Positions 51,009-60,644 of a DNA stretch of 64,000 nucleotides are shown here, in pieces. This stretch comes from Lysobacter sp. K5869. Lineage in GTDB: Bacteria > Pseudomonadota > Gammaproteobacteria > Xanthomonadales > Xanthomonadaceae. Position numbers and translations under genes: made by a program. The stretch lies in contig NZ_CP072597.1 in NCBI RefSeq assembly GCF_018847975.1, positions 3,697,001 through 3,761,000 of the forward strand, read 5' to 3'. The stretch's first letter is position 1. Each line of letters begins with the position of its first letter. The notes under the pieces are model-generated. The model ran no database searches and had not been told where the DNA came from. It worked only from the letters and a program-made list of their open reading frames with translations.

Positions 51009-52034
51009 TCAGCCGTCGTCGCGCCAGCGGCGCAGGCGGATCGCGGCGTAGATCATCGCCGCGCCGATCACCGCGCCGATCCACAGGTCGGCGGTGGCCA
51101 GCACGTGCAGGCTCGAGGCCGAATCGAGCTGGTTCAGCGCCTCGGTGCCCTTCATCGCCGCGTTCTGGGCGTCGTCGCCGAGGCTGTCGTGCAGGAACCA
51201 GGTGCCCGGAACCACGCTGAGCAGGCCGCGCAGCGCCACCGTGTACCAGATCGCGCCGTGCGGGATCTCGATGCCCGGCATGATGTCGAGGAAGCTCACG
51301 AACACGCAGGCCAGCAGCGGAATCACCACCGCCCAGACGAACGGCACGCTGCGCGCCCAGGCCGAACACAGCATCAGCCAGCCCACGGTCGGCAGCGCCC
51401 ACAGCGCGTACACCGGCACCGACAGCGCCAACTCGCCGAGCATCCGGAACGGATGGGCCTGGGTGAAGATCGCGCCGGCGCCGGAGAAGCCGTTGAGCAC
51501 CGCCGCCAGCCACGCCAGCACCCACATCACCAGGCCCACGGCCAGACCGATGCCCGCCGCCAGCACCGGCGCCAGCAACAGCGCCCAGGCCAGCTTGGAC
51601 AGCACCGCCTGCACGTCGGACACCGGCAGCGATTTCCAGAACAGGATGCTGCGGTCCTTGCGTTCGTCGTAGAGCGAGCCGAGCGCGTAGAAGAACACCA
51701 CGAACACGAACACCAGGCAGACGATGCCCAGGCCGCCGGCCAGCGCGGCGTCGCCGATCTGTCCGGCGCGGGCCAGGTCGCCGGTCATTTCCAGGTTGAT
51801 GCCGTCGTGGTCGCGCACCGCGTACTTGTTGAACAGCACCGAGCCGCCGACCACGCCGAGCACGGTGAAGGCCACGGCGATCGCGCCGGCGATCAGCGGA
51901 CCCCACAGGAAACCGCCGCGGTGTTCCCAGAACTCGCGCTTGAGCAGCATCAGGAACACGCGCGAGGCGGGGATCGCGGCGGCCGCGCGGGGGACGGCGG
52001 CGGGGGAGGAGAAGTCGTCGGTGGCGGCGTTCAT
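51009..52034 (-). CDS. ABC transporter permease
   Basis: A 341-residue ABC-2-type membrane subunit with about six to seven membrane segments (near 40-62, 98-125, 150-178, 200-222, 230-255, 310-330). The EYALGSLYDERKDRSILFWKSLPVSD-like segment (YALGSLYDERKDRS) is typical of exporter permeases coupled to YtrB-like ATPases. Its ATG overlaps the ATPase stop (ATGA). Substrate unknown. Part of the GntR-controlled operon. Confidence 0.9.
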   Translation of the reverse strand: MNAATDDFSSPAAVPRAAAAIPASRVFLMLLKREFWEHRGGFLWGPLIAGAIAVAFTVLGVVGGSVLFNKYAVRDHDGINLEMTGDLARAGQIGDAALAGGLGIVCLVFVFVVFFYALGSLYDERKDRSILFWKSLPVSDVQAVLSKLAWALLLAPVLAAGIGLAVGLVMWVLAWLAAVLNGFSGAGAIFTQAHPFRMLGELALSVPVYALWALPTVGWLMLCSAWARSVPFVWAVVIPLLACVFVSFLDIMPGIEIPHGAIWYTVALRGLLSVVPGTWFLHDSLGDDAQNAAMKGTEALNQLDSASSLHVLATADLWIGAVIGAAMIYAAIRLRRWRDDG

Positions 52035-52915
52035 GCGTAGGTCCCCTTCATGGTGGCGACGAACAGATCGGCCAGGCCCGGGGTGCGGGTTTCGCCGAGT
52101 CCGTCGAGCTGCGCGGCGGCGACGCCGTCGAACAGCATCACGGTCTTGCCGAACGGCAGAGCGCGTTCGTCGAGCGGGCCGAGCGTGCGCGCGTGGTCGG
52201 CCTTGTCGCGGTCGATCAGCACTTCGACGAAGCGGCCGCCGAGGTCTTCCATCGGACAATCCAGGACGATCTTGCCGTCGCGGATGAACATCACGTCGGT
52301 GAGGATGTGCTCGATCTCCTCGACCTGATGGGTGGTGACCACGATGGTCTTGTTCTCGTCGAAATAGTCTTCCAGCAGGCGCTGGTAGAACTGCTTGCGG
52401 TAGAGGATGTCCAGGCCCAGCGTCGGCTCGTCGAGCACCAGCAGGCGCGCGTCGATCGCCATCACCAGGGCCAGATGCAGCTGCACGATCATGCCCTTGG
52501 ACATTTCGCGCACGCGCAGGTCCGGCTTGAGCTGGGTGCCGTGCAGGAAGCGCTCGCACTTGGCGCGGTCGAAGCGCGGATGCACGCCGGCGACGAAGTC
52601 GATGGCTTCGCGCACCCGCAGCCAGCGCGGCAGCACGGCGACGTCGGCGATGAAGCAGACCTCGCGCATCAGTTCGTCGCGCTGGGTGCGCGGGTCGAGC
52701 CCGAGCACCGACAGGTCGCCGTCGAACTGGGTCAGGCCGAGCACCGCCTTGAGCGCGGTGGTCTTGCCGGCGCCGTTGGGGCCGATCAGGCCGACGATGC
52801 GGCCGGCGGGGATGTCGAAATCCGCGCCGTCCAGCGCGGCCTTGTTGCGGTAGACCTTGCGCAGGCCGCGGGCGCGGACCACGTGGCCGGGATCGATGTG
52901 CAGGGCGTTGGTCAT
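52031..52915 (-). CDS. ABC transporter ATP-binding protein
   Basis: A 294-residue ATPase with Walker A GPNGAGKTT near 45, Q-loop region, a signature reading EMSKGM instead of LSGGQ, Walker B LLVLDEPTLGLD near 165 and the H-loop VVTTHQVEE. The MSKGM signature is usual for the YtrB/NosF-like exporter group. The C-terminal 80 residues are an accessory domain. The ATG overlaps the stop of the GntR-type regulator gene, and its stop overlaps the permease ATG, so all three are coupled. Confidence 0.94.
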   Translation of the reverse strand: MTNALHIDPGHVVRARGLRKVYRNKAALDGADFDIPAGRIVGLIGPNGAGKTTALKAVLGLTQFDGDLSVLGLDPRTQRDELMREVCFIADVAVLPRWLRVREAIDFVAGVHPRFDRAKCERFLHGTQLKPDLRVREMSKGMIVQLHLALVMAIDARLLVLDEPTLGLDILYRKQFYQRLLEDYFDENKTIVVTTHQVEEIEHILTDVMFIRDGKIVLDCPMEDLGGRFVEVLIDRDKADHARTLGPLDERALPFGKTVMLFDGVAAAQLDGLGETRTPGLADLFVATMKGTYA

Positions 52916-53304
52916 GGTGCGTCCGCCTTGTGGGAACCGTTCGCGCTGGCGTCGTCGCCGCCCAGCAGTTCTTCCGCGCGCAGGCCGAGCCGGGCGATGC
53001 GTTCCAGCACCAGCGGCCATTCCTCGCGCAAGAACCGGTCGCGTTCGTTGAGGAGCAGTTTCTTCGCGGCTTCTTCGGTCACGTACATGCCCAGGCCTCG
53101 GCGTTTTTCGACCAGCGCCTCGTCGGCCAATTCCTGATAGGCGCGCGAGACGGTGATGGGATTGAGTTGGTATTCGGCGGCGACCTGCCGCACGGAGGGC
53201 AGGGCGTCGCCCGGCTTGAGCACGCCGTCGAGCATCATCGCGACGACGCGTTCCTTGAGTTGGCGGTAGATCGGAGCGCCGTCGCTCCATTGGATTGCGG
53301 TCAT
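52912..53304 (-). CDS. GntR family regulator, YtrA subfamily
   Basis: A 130-residue regulator. The winged helix-turn-helix (about 10-77) contains APIYRQLKERV, LPSVRQVAAEYQLNPITVSRAYQEL and KRRGLGMYV, and only a short helical tail follows, as in YtrA-type regulators. These usually repress their own ABC-transporter operon and respond to cell-envelope antibiotics in known cases. The dyad at 53850-53873 over the operon promoter is the likely operator. Confidence 0.93.
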   Translation of the reverse strand: MTAIQWSDGAPIYRQLKERVVAMMLDGVLKPGDALPSVRQVAAEYQLNPITVSRAYQELADEALVEKRRGLGMYVTEEAAKKLLLNERDRFLREEWPLVLERIARLGLRAEELLGGDDASANGSHKADAP

Positions 53305-53307
53305 GGC

Positions 53308-53823
53308 TCAGCCCCGCGACAGGAAGGAGAAATAGGGCATGACGAGATTGCTGCGGCTGCGGCGCGCGGCGCTTCCGGCCTTGCGCTTGGGTTCGGCGGC
53401 GCCGGCCGACTCCGCGGCGGCGTTGGGGTTCGGGGCGATGGCGGGCGCCACCGCGTTGGCCAGCGCGGCGAGGTCGGCGACATCGCCGGCCAGGGCGCCG
53501 GCGATGGTGGTCAGCTCGCCGGCCTGATCGGTGTTTTCCAGCTGCTGGGCGCGCTGCTCGATCTTGCGCACGGCGCCGGCGACGTCGCCGGAGCGGCTGC
53601 GGGCGCGTTCGAGGAAGTCGCGGTCGAAGCTGATGCGGGCCTTGACCGCGCCCAGGTTCACCTCGATCGGGCGGGTGGCCGGGGCGTCGGCGGCGAACTG
53701 GGTCAGCGCCGGCGCCGGCGGAGCGTCGGGGGCGGGCAGGGGCAGGGCGACCACGAGGCCCAGGACCAGGGCGCCGCCGGCGGCCATCAGGGCCGAAATC
53801 GAGTTATGGAGCTTGCGGTTCAT
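53308..53823 (-). CDS. Membrane-anchored small protein, first gene of the ABC operon
   Basis: A 171-residue protein. The ATG at 53823 follows AGGA; an upstream in-frame TTG-type start would run through the operator. One membrane segment (about 10-32) is followed by a Pro/Ala-rich stretch, a helical, partly coiled region (RARISFDRDFLERARSRSGDV in part; residues 60-110), and a basic C-terminus (KRKAGSAARRSRS). Family not recognised. It ends three bases before the GntR gene begins, so it belongs to the same operon. Confidence 0.72.
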   Translation of the reverse strand: MNRKLHNSISALMAAGGALVLGLVVALPLPAPDAPPAPALTQFAADAPATRPIEVNLGAVKARISFDRDFLERARSRSGDVAGAVRKIEQRAQQLENTDQAGELTTIAGALAGDVADLAALANAVAPAIAPNPNAAAESAGAAEPKRKAGSAARRSRSNLVMPYFSFLSRG

Positions 53824-53849
53824 GCGAACGTCCTGCTCTTTAGTGGGCC

Positions 53850-53873
53850 GGTGTTGTATGCAACTATAACACC
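53850..53873. promoter_or_regulatory. Operator dyad of the GntR-ABC operon
   Basis: GGTGTTGTA (53850-53858) and TATAACACC (53865-53873) are inverted repeats matching at eight of nine positions around TGCAAC. The dyad covers the -10, as expected for autorepression by the YtrA-type regulator. Confidence 0.7.
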
Positions 53874-53890
53874 TAAACACGCCGCGTCAA
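53863..53890 (-). promoter_or_regulatory. Promoter of the GntR-ABC operon
   Basis: On the minus strand TTGACG (53890-53885), 16 bases, TATAGT (53868-53863); about 40 bases upstream of the ATG at 53823. Confidence 0.7.
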
Positions 53891-54010
53891 TCGCCGCGGA
53901 CCCAACTGAAGTCATACTTGGGCGGAGCCGCTGATCCGGCCCGGCCGGGCGTCCTCCCGTCCCGTCCCGGCCGCGCTGGCCGGGCTCCCACTCATCTTCA
54001 GAGGCGTCCC

Positions 54011-54610
54011 ATGCCCGCCATCGCCCCCGTTTCTCCCCGCCGCGCCGTCTCCGCCGCGCTGGCGCTCGGCCTGACCCTGGCCGTCGGCGCCGCCGCCGCG
54101 GCCGGCGGCCTGCTCGACCGCAGCTACCGCCCGCTCGCCGGCAAGCAGCCGGTGGAGCTGTCCAAGACCTACGCCGGCGACGTCGTGCTGGTGGTCAACA
54201 CCGCCAGCAAATGCGGCTTCACCCCGCAATTCGAAGCGCTGGAAGGCCTGCACGCGAAATACAAGGCGCGCGGCTTCGCCGTGCTCGGCTTCCCCTCCGG
54301 CGATTTCAAGGCGCAGGAGTTCGAAGACGAGAAGCAGATCCAGGAGTTCTGCACGCTGACTTACGGGGTCAAGTTCCCGATGTTCGAGAAGGTGCACGTG
54401 GTCGGCGATCAGGCCACGCCGCTTTATAAGGATCTGGCCAAGGCCGCCGGCGAGGCGCCGAAGTGGAACTTCCACAAGTATTTGATCGGCCGCGACGGCA
54501 AGCTGATCGCGAGCTACGGCAGCAAGACCACGCCGGACGATCCGGCGGTGGTGGCGGCGATCGAGCGCGCCCTGGCCGCGCCGGCGCCCAAGCCGGTGGC
54601 GGCGCGCTGA
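54011..54610 (+). CDS. Glutathione peroxidase, Cys type
   Basis: A 199-residue protein with a predicted signal peptide (about 1-31, GAAAAAG), so it is probably periplasmic. The peroxidatic Cys lies in VVNTASKCGFTPQFEALE near residue 68; FPSGDFKAQEF (in place of the usual FPCNQFGxQEP) and WNFHKYLIGRDGK complete the active site with Gln/Asn and Trp. The FPSGDF variant lacks the resolving-type Cys found in many family members at this point. It reduces peroxides, in bacteria usually with thioredoxin. It stands alone between the ABC operon and the FKBP genes. Confidence 0.92.
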   Translation: MPAIAPVSPRRAVSAALALGLTLAVGAAAAAGGLLDRSYRPLAGKQPVELSKTYAGDVVLVVNTASKCGFTPQFEALEGLHAKYKARGFAVLGFPSGDFKAQEFEDEKQIQEFCTLTYGVKFPMFEKVHVVGDQATPLYKDLAKAAGEAPKWNFHKYLIGRDGKLIASYGSKTTPDDPAVVAAIERALAAPAPKPVAAR

Positions 54611-54876
54611 GCGCGGAGGGCGATGGCGCCGTCGTGTGCGGCTCGGGCACGAGCTCGCTACGACCGCGGCACGATTTGCGCGCCCGGTCCGGTTTCCGGG
54701 CCGCGTCGCGGCCGCGACGGCGGAACTAAAACGCGCGGCGGCCGTCACATTGGAACATTGCCGCGTGCGGCCGCGCCCGCGACAATGACGGGCTCGCGCC
54801 GCGCGACGCCGCGGCGCGGCACTCCATCACTACCAGCAGCCACACCCAGAGTTTGGCAACCAGGAGCGGGACCCTA

Positions 54877-55821
54877 ATGAAGCCCTTCGTGCGCGGCGCG
54901 GCCGTGTTGATGACCACCGCGGCGCTGTTCGCAGGCGCCGCCTCTGCCCAGGAAAAATCCGTGCTCGCCAACGAACGCGAAAAAATCAGCTACGCCATCG
55001 GCATGGACGTGGCGTCCTCGCTCAAGCCGGTCGGTCCCGACCTCGACACCGCCACCTTCGAGCGCGCGGTCAAGAACGTGTTCGACGGCGGCAAGCCGCT
55101 GATCACCCAGGACGAGGCCCGCACCGTCGACACCGCGCTGCGCGCGCGCATCGCCTCGCGCGAAGGCAAGCCGGCCCAGGGCACCCCGCCGGGCACGCCG
55201 CCGCCGGCGGTGGACAAGGCCAAGGTCGGTCTGCTGATCGGCACCTACATGGTCGGCCCGGCCCTGCAGCAGATCAAATCCGAAATCGAACTGCCGGTGC
55301 TGGTGCAGGCCGTGCGCACCTCGCTCGGCGGCGGCAAGACCCTGCTGGCCGAAGGCGACGCGCGCACCGTGCTGACCAACTTCAGCGAGCGCATGCAGGC
55401 CAAGGCCAAGGCCGACGCGGCCGCGGCGGGCGACAAGAACCTCAAGGAAGGCAAGGCGTTCCTGGAGGAGAACAAGAAGGTCAAGGGCGTGTTCGCGACC
55501 GGTTCGGGCCTGCAGTACATGATCCTGCGCCAGGGCTCGGGCGAGCGTCCCAAGCCGACCGACAAGGTCAGCGTGAACTACAAGGGCACGCTGCTCGACG
55601 GCAAGACCTTCGACAGCTCCTACGATCGCGGCCAGCCGGCCGAATTCCCGGTCAACGGCGTGATCCAGGGCTGGCAGGAAGGCCTGGCGATGATGCCGGT
55701 GGGCAGCAAGTTCAAGTTCTGGATTCCCTCCGAACTGGCCTACGGCCCCAACGGCGCGCCGCCGAGCATCGGCCCCAACGCGGTGCTGACCTTCGAAGTC
55801 GAGCTGCTCGACATCCTCTGA
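54877..55821 (+). CDS. FKBP-type peptidyl-prolyl isomerase with doubled N-domain
   Basis: A 314-residue exported protein. The ATG at 54877 follows CAGGAGCGG; the signal peptide ends SASA-Q near residue 24. The N-terminal region contains two copies of the Mip/FkpA-type helical segment (SYAIGMDVASSLKPVG and LIGTYMVGPALQQIKSE), each followed by FERAVKN/LVQAVRT-like helices, where other members have one. The C-terminal FKBP domain (about 205-314) has SVNYKGTLLDGKTFDSSYDR (20 residues) and VIQGWQEGLAMMPVGSKF. It assists folding in the periplasm. A hairpin (55830-55853) follows. Confidence 0.94.
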   Translation: MKPFVRGAAVLMTTAALFAGAASAQEKSVLANEREKISYAIGMDVASSLKPVGPDLDTATFERAVKNVFDGGKPLITQDEARTVDTALRARIASREGKPAQGTPPGTPPPAVDKAKVGLLIGTYMVGPALQQIKSEIELPVLVQAVRTSLGGGKTLLAEGDARTVLTNFSERMQAKAKADAAAAGDKNLKEGKAFLEENKKVKGVFATGSGLQYMILRQGSGERPKPTDKVSVNYKGTLLDGKTFDSSYDRGQPAEFPVNGVIQGWQEGLAMMPVGSKFKFWIPSELAYGPNGAPPSIGPNAVLTFEVELLDIL

Positions 55822-55829
55822 TCCCCCGC

Positions 55830-55853
55830 ACGCGCCGCGCGTCTGCGGCGCGT
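55830..55853 (+). terminator. Hairpin between the two FKBP genes
   Basis: Nine-bp arms ACGCGCCGC / GCGGCGCGT with a six-base loop. No T-run; may attenuate rather than terminate. Confidence 0.45.
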
Positions 55854-55939
55854 GAAGCAACGTTCAGCCGGCGCCGGGCAGTTTGTCCGGCCGGCCACCC
55901 ACCTTCCGGTCATCCAAGTCTTTTCAGGAGTGCAGTTTG

Positions 55940-56779
55940 ATGAAGCCTTTCATGCGTAACACCGCCCTGGCGATCGCCGTGGCTTCGATGGCGCTGTTCG
56001 CCGCGGGCTGCGATCAGGCCGGCAAGCCGGCCGGCGCCGACAAGGCGGCCGACGCCAAGAGCGGCGACAAGGCCGGCGATGCCAAGAAGGACGTCAAGGT
56101 CCTGGGCGGCATGAAGACCGAGAAGGAGCAGAACAGCTATCTGATCGGCATGGACATGGGCCGTTCGCTGGAACTGCTCAAGGACGATATCGATCTGGCC
56201 GTGCTGCAGAAGGCCATGCAGGCCAGCATGAAGGGCGAGAAGTCCGCGCTCAGCGACGAAGAGGCGATGCAGATCCGCCAGCGCCTGCAGGAGACCGTGC
56301 GCAACAAGCAGGTCGAGAAGATGATGGCGCTGGCCAAGACCAACCTGGAAGAGGGCGAGAAGTTCCTCGCCGCCAACGGCAAGAAGGCCGGCGTGGTGAC
56401 CACCGCCTCGGGCCTGCAGTACCAGATCGTCAGCGAAGGCAAGGGTCCGAAGCCCAAGGCCTCCGACACCGTGCGCGTCCACTACAAGGGCACGCTGCTG
56501 GACGGCAAGACCTTCGACAGCTCCTACGATCGCAACGAGCCGGCGGTGTTCCCGCTGGGCGCGGTGGTCCCGGGCTGGCAGGAAGGCATCGCGCTGATGC
56601 CGGTGGGCAGCAAGTTCAAGCTGTGGATCCCGGCCAAGCTCGGCTACGGCGAGCAGGGCACCCCGGGCGGCCCGATCGGCCCGAACGCGACCCTGGTGTT
56701 CGACGTCGAGCTGCTCGACATCGTCAAGGCCGACGCGGGTCCGCAGTCGGCCGCGATGGGCACCGCGCCGAAGCATTGA
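55940..56779 (+). CDS. FKBP-type peptidyl-prolyl isomerase lipoprotein
   Basis: A 279-residue protein; AGGAG at 55926-55930 marks the ATG at 55940. The signal peptide ends LFAAGC (Cys24), predicting lipidation. A Lys/Asp/Ala linker (25-52) is followed by one Mip-type dimerisation segment (YLIGMDMGRSLELLKDDIDL), a long helix (about 95-140) and the FKBP domain (about 165-263) with HYKGTLLDGKTFDSSYDR and GWQEGIALMPVGSKF. It is a paralogue of the preceding gene. Together they are probably periplasmic folding catalysts, one soluble and one membrane-bound. Confidence 0.94.
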   Translation: MKPFMRNTALAIAVASMALFAAGCDQAGKPAGADKAADAKSGDKAGDAKKDVKVLGGMKTEKEQNSYLIGMDMGRSLELLKDDIDLAVLQKAMQASMKGEKSALSDEEAMQIRQRLQETVRNKQVEKMMALAKTNLEEGEKFLAANGKKAGVVTTASGLQYQIVSEGKGPKPKASDTVRVHYKGTLLDGKTFDSSYDRNEPAVFPLGAVVPGWQEGIALMPVGSKFKLWIPAKLGYGEQGTPGGPIGPNATLVFDVELLDIVKADAGPQSAAMGTAPKH

Positions 56780-56795
56780 TCGGCACCCCCGGCGG

Positions 56796-56816
56796 CGGCG
56801 CCCGATCCGGGCGCCG
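56796..56816 (+). terminator. Hairpin after the FKBP lipoprotein
   Basis: Arms CGGCGCCC / GGGCGCCG with loop GATCC, 17 bases after the stop, without a T-run. Confidence 0.45.
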
Positions 56817-57051
56817 ACCGCCGCGCCGCCCGCGCCCGCGAGGGCGCGAGCGCGGGGCCGGGCGGTCCGCTTTTGCAGCGCCGCCCGCGTCCCCATACCC
56901 TGGCGGCAACCGGCGCCGTCGCCCGGCCGGCCCTAAGCCGCCCGGGTTCCGGCGTCCGCCCCTTTCGCGGGCCGCGCCGCACGGATTCGACGCAGCGTTT
57001 TCGATGTAGCGTTTTCGGCGCGGCGGTCCCGCAACACCAAGGAACAACGAA

Positions 57052-58395
57052 ATGCGCGTCACCATCTTCGGCACCGGCTATGTGGGCCTGGTCACCGGCA
57101 CCTGCCTGGCCGACGTGGGGCACGACGTGGTCTGCGTCGACATCGACCAGGCCAAGGTCGAGGGCCTCAACCGCGGCGTGATCCCGATCTACGAGCCGGG
57201 CCTGGAGCCGATGGTCAAGGCCAACCACGCCTCCGGCCGCCTGCACTTCACCACCGACGCCGCCGGCGCCATCGCCCACGGCGACCTGATCTTCATCGCG
57301 GTCGGCACCCCGCCCGACGAGGACGGCAGCGCCGACCTCCAGTACGTGCTGGCCGTGGCCCGCACCGTCGGCCGCCACATCGAGCGCCCGGTGATCGTGG
57401 TCAACAAGTCGACCGTGCCGGTCGGCACCGCCGACAAGGTCCAGGCGACGATCGCCGCCGAACTCGCCGCGCGCGACGCGCAGGTCGCGTTCGATGTCGC
57501 CTCCAATCCCGAATTCCTCAAAGAAGGCGATGCGGTCAACGACTGCATGCGCCCCGACCGCATCGTCATCGGCGCCGGCAACCCGGCGGCGGTGGAGAAG
57601 CTCAAGCGCCTGTACGCGCCGTTCAACCGCAACCACGAACGCATCGTGGTCATGGACGTGCGCTCGGCCGAGCTGACCAAGTACGCGGCCAACGCGATGC
57701 TGGCGACCAAGATCAGTTTCATGAACGAGATCGCCAACATCGCCGAGAAAGTCGGCGCCGACATCGAGATGGTCCGCCAGGGCATCGGTTCGGACCCGCG
57801 CATCGGCTGGCACTTCATCTACCCCGGCGCCGGCTACGGCGGCTCGTGCTTCCCCAAGGACGTGCAGGCGCTGGCGCGCACCGCGCAGCAGCACGGCTAC
57901 GGCGCGCGCCTGCTCGACGCGGTGGAAGCGGTCAACGACAGCCAGAAGGGCCATTTGTTCGAGCTGATCCAGCGCCACTACGGCGGGGACGTGCGCGGCA
58001 AGACCTTCGCGGTGTGGGGACTGGCGTTCAAGCCCAACACCGACGACATGCGCGAGGCCTCCAGCCGGCGCTTGCTGGCGCAGTTGTGGGAGGCGGGCGC
58101 CAAGGTCCGCGCCTACGACCCGGAAGCCAGCGAGGAAGCGCACCGCATCTTCGGCGAGCGCGACGATCTGGTGCTGTGCGACTCGGCCCGCGCCGCGCTG
58201 GCCGACGCCGACGCGCTGGTGGTGGTGACCGAGTGGAAGCAGTTCCGCAGCCCGGACTTCGTCCGCGTGCGGCAGGCGCTGGCCGACGCGGTGATCTTCG
58301 ACGGGCGCAACCTGTACCATCCCGACGAGGTCGAGGCCGCCGATCTGGCCTACTACGGCATCGGCCGCGGCCGTTCGATCCACCTCGACGCCTGA
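57052..58395 (+). CDS. ugd: UDP-glucose 6-dehydrogenase
   Basis: A 447-residue enzyme. The NAD loop is [20 protein letters not shown] (20 residues from the start), followed by [10 protein letters not shown], the active-site Lys/Asn segment [21 protein letters not shown] (in part) and the catalytic Cys in [10 protein letters not shown] near residue 264. It oxidises UDP-glucose to UDP-glucuronate, the sugar donor for exopolysaccharide and lipid modification. AAGGAA precedes the ATG. slyX follows seven bases after the stop. Confidence 0.97.
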   Translation: MRVTIFGTGYVGLVTGTCLADVGHDVVCVDIDQAKVEGLNRGVIPIYEPGLEPMVKANHASGRLHFTTDAAGAIAHGDLIFIAVGTPPDEDGSADLQYVLAVARTVGRHIERPVIVVNKSTVPVGTADKVQATIAAELAARDAQVAFDVASNPEFLKEGDAVNDCMRPDRIVIGAGNPAAVEKLKRLYAPFNRNHERIVVMDVRSAELTKYAANAMLATKISFMNEIANIAEKVGADIEMVRQGIGSDPRIGWHFIYPGAGYGGSCFPKDVQALARTAQQHGYGARLLDAVEAVNDSQKGHLFELIQRHYGGDVRGKTFAVWGLAFKPNTDDMREASSRRLLAQLWEAGAKVRAYDPEASEEAHRIFGERDDLVLCDSARAALADADALVVVTEWKQFRSPDFVRVRQALADAVIFDGRNLYHPDEVEAADLAYYGIGRGRSIHLDA

Positions 58396-58402
58396 GCCGC
58401 CC

Positions 58403-58633
58403 GTGAGTTCCGACCTCGAACAACGTCTGATCGATCTGGAAACCCGCGTGGCCTTCCAGGAGCACGCGCTGACCGAACTCAGCGACGCGCTCGCCGCCGC
58501 GCGCGGCGAGGAGTCGCGCAACGCGCTGCTGCTGTTGCGCGCGCTCGACGAGATCAAGCACCTGCGCGCGGCCATGGCCGCGAGCCCCCTGACCGGCGAT
58601 TCGGCCAACGAACCGCCGCCGCCGCACTACTGA
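58403..58633 (+). CDS. slyX: SlyX family protein
   Basis: A 76-residue protein starting with GTG at 58403, eight bases after ugd. LEQRLIDLETRVAFQEHALTELSDAL (in part) is the coiled-coil core of SlyX, and it ends with PPPPHY, the Pro-rich tail typical of the family. Role unknown; despite the name it is unrelated to SlyD except by neighbourhood in E. coli, although FKBP genes happen to lie nearby here. Confidence 0.9.
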   Translation: MSSDLEQRLIDLETRVAFQEHALTELSDALAAARGEESRNALLLLRALDEIKHLRAAMAASPLTGDSANEPPPPHY

Positions 58634-58643
58634 CGAATCTGCA

Positions 58644-59375
58644 ATGAGCGATAGCCTGCGCGACCAATTGCTCGGCCTGGGTTTCAAGCCCGCGCCGAAG
58701 CCCGAACGCCAAGAACGCAAGGGCGAGGACCGCCGCGGCGGCAAGCCCGGCGGCGGCAAACCGCCCGTGCGCGGCGATCACGCCGCGCGCGGCGACGCGC
58801 GCCCGGGCGGACCCAAGCCCGGCGCGTCCGGCAAGCCCGCTGGCGCGCCCGCCAAGCCCGGCCAAGGCCGCCCCGGCGGCGGCAAACCCGGCGACCAACG
58901 CGGCCGCGGCGGCCGACCTGGCGGCCCGGGCGGGCGTCCGGCTTCGCGCGAGGACATCGACCTCGCCAAGGCCTACGCGATCCGCGCCCAGCGCGAGAAG
59001 GACGAGCGCATCGCCGCCGAGCAAGCCAAGCAGGAAGAAGCGCGCCTGCGCCGCGAAGCCCGCGCCAAGCTGGCCGAGATGCTCAAGGACCGCGCCTTGA
59101 ACGTGGCCGACGCCGACATCGCCCGGCATTTCCCGTACGGCGGCAAGATCAAGCGCATCTACGTGACCGCCGAACAGCTCAAGCAGCTCAACGCGGGCGA
59201 GTTGGGCGTGTTGCAGCAAGAAGGCCGCTACCTGTTGGTGACGGCGGCGACGCTGGCCGAGGCCGAGGAAATCTTCGCTCCGGCGGTGGCGCTGAAGGTC
59301 GATCCGAACGTGCCGGCGCACGAGGATCCGTATGCGGATCCGATGTATCAGGTGCCGGACGATTTGGTGTGGTGA
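58644..59375 (+). CDS. DUF2058 domain-containing protein
   Basis: A 243-residue protein that begins MSDSLRDQLLGLGFKPAPK, the standard DUF2058 (YaiL) opening. Residues 20-100 are a low-complexity Gly/Lys/Pro/Arg stretch with PGGGKP-type repeats, longer than in most family members. The C-terminal part (about 105-243) has DIDLAKAYAIRAQREKDER, a charged helix, and FPYGGKIKRIYVTAEQ, all family landmarks. It is strongly basic in the middle and may bind RNA or DNA (inference). Third gene after ugd and slyX in the same direction. Confidence 0.92.
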   Translation: MSDSLRDQLLGLGFKPAPKPERQERKGEDRRGGKPGGGKPPVRGDHAARGDARPGGPKPGASGKPAGAPAKPGQGRPGGGKPGDQRGRGGRPGGPGGRPASREDIDLAKAYAIRAQREKDERIAAEQAKQEEARLRREARAKLAEMLKDRALNVADADIARHFPYGGKIKRIYVTAEQLKQLNAGELGVLQQEGRYLLVTAATLAEAEEIFAPAVALKVDPNVPAHEDPYADPMYQVPDDLVW

Positions 59376-59631
59376 CGGTTCGGTGAGTCGCGCGCGGACG
59401 AGTCCGCGCGGCTTTGCATGACGGCGGCTGCGATGAGAATCGCGGCCGTTGTTTTTTGGTGGGCAGTGAGGAACGGCTGGGCGATGAAGCGTCGATGCGG
59501 ACTGTTGAAATCCGATTGTCCGTTCGCTGCGCCGCTCTTGTTTCTTCCTGTAGGCGTTGCGCAGGCTGCGATCAATCGTAGCGGCGATGCTCCGGAACCG
59601 CCTCGAAGTCTTGCGAGCCCCGGTTAGTCGT

Positions 59632-60526
<895 letters not shown>

Positions 60527-60644
60527 GAGCTGAGGGATGTGGGCTTCGGGAAAGTTCGGCACAGCGTCGTCGCTGCGGTTGGCCGCGGCTTGCGCAACGC
60601 CCACGCAGAGAAAGAGAAATCGAAGCGGCGCGCCGCGCGGGCGA

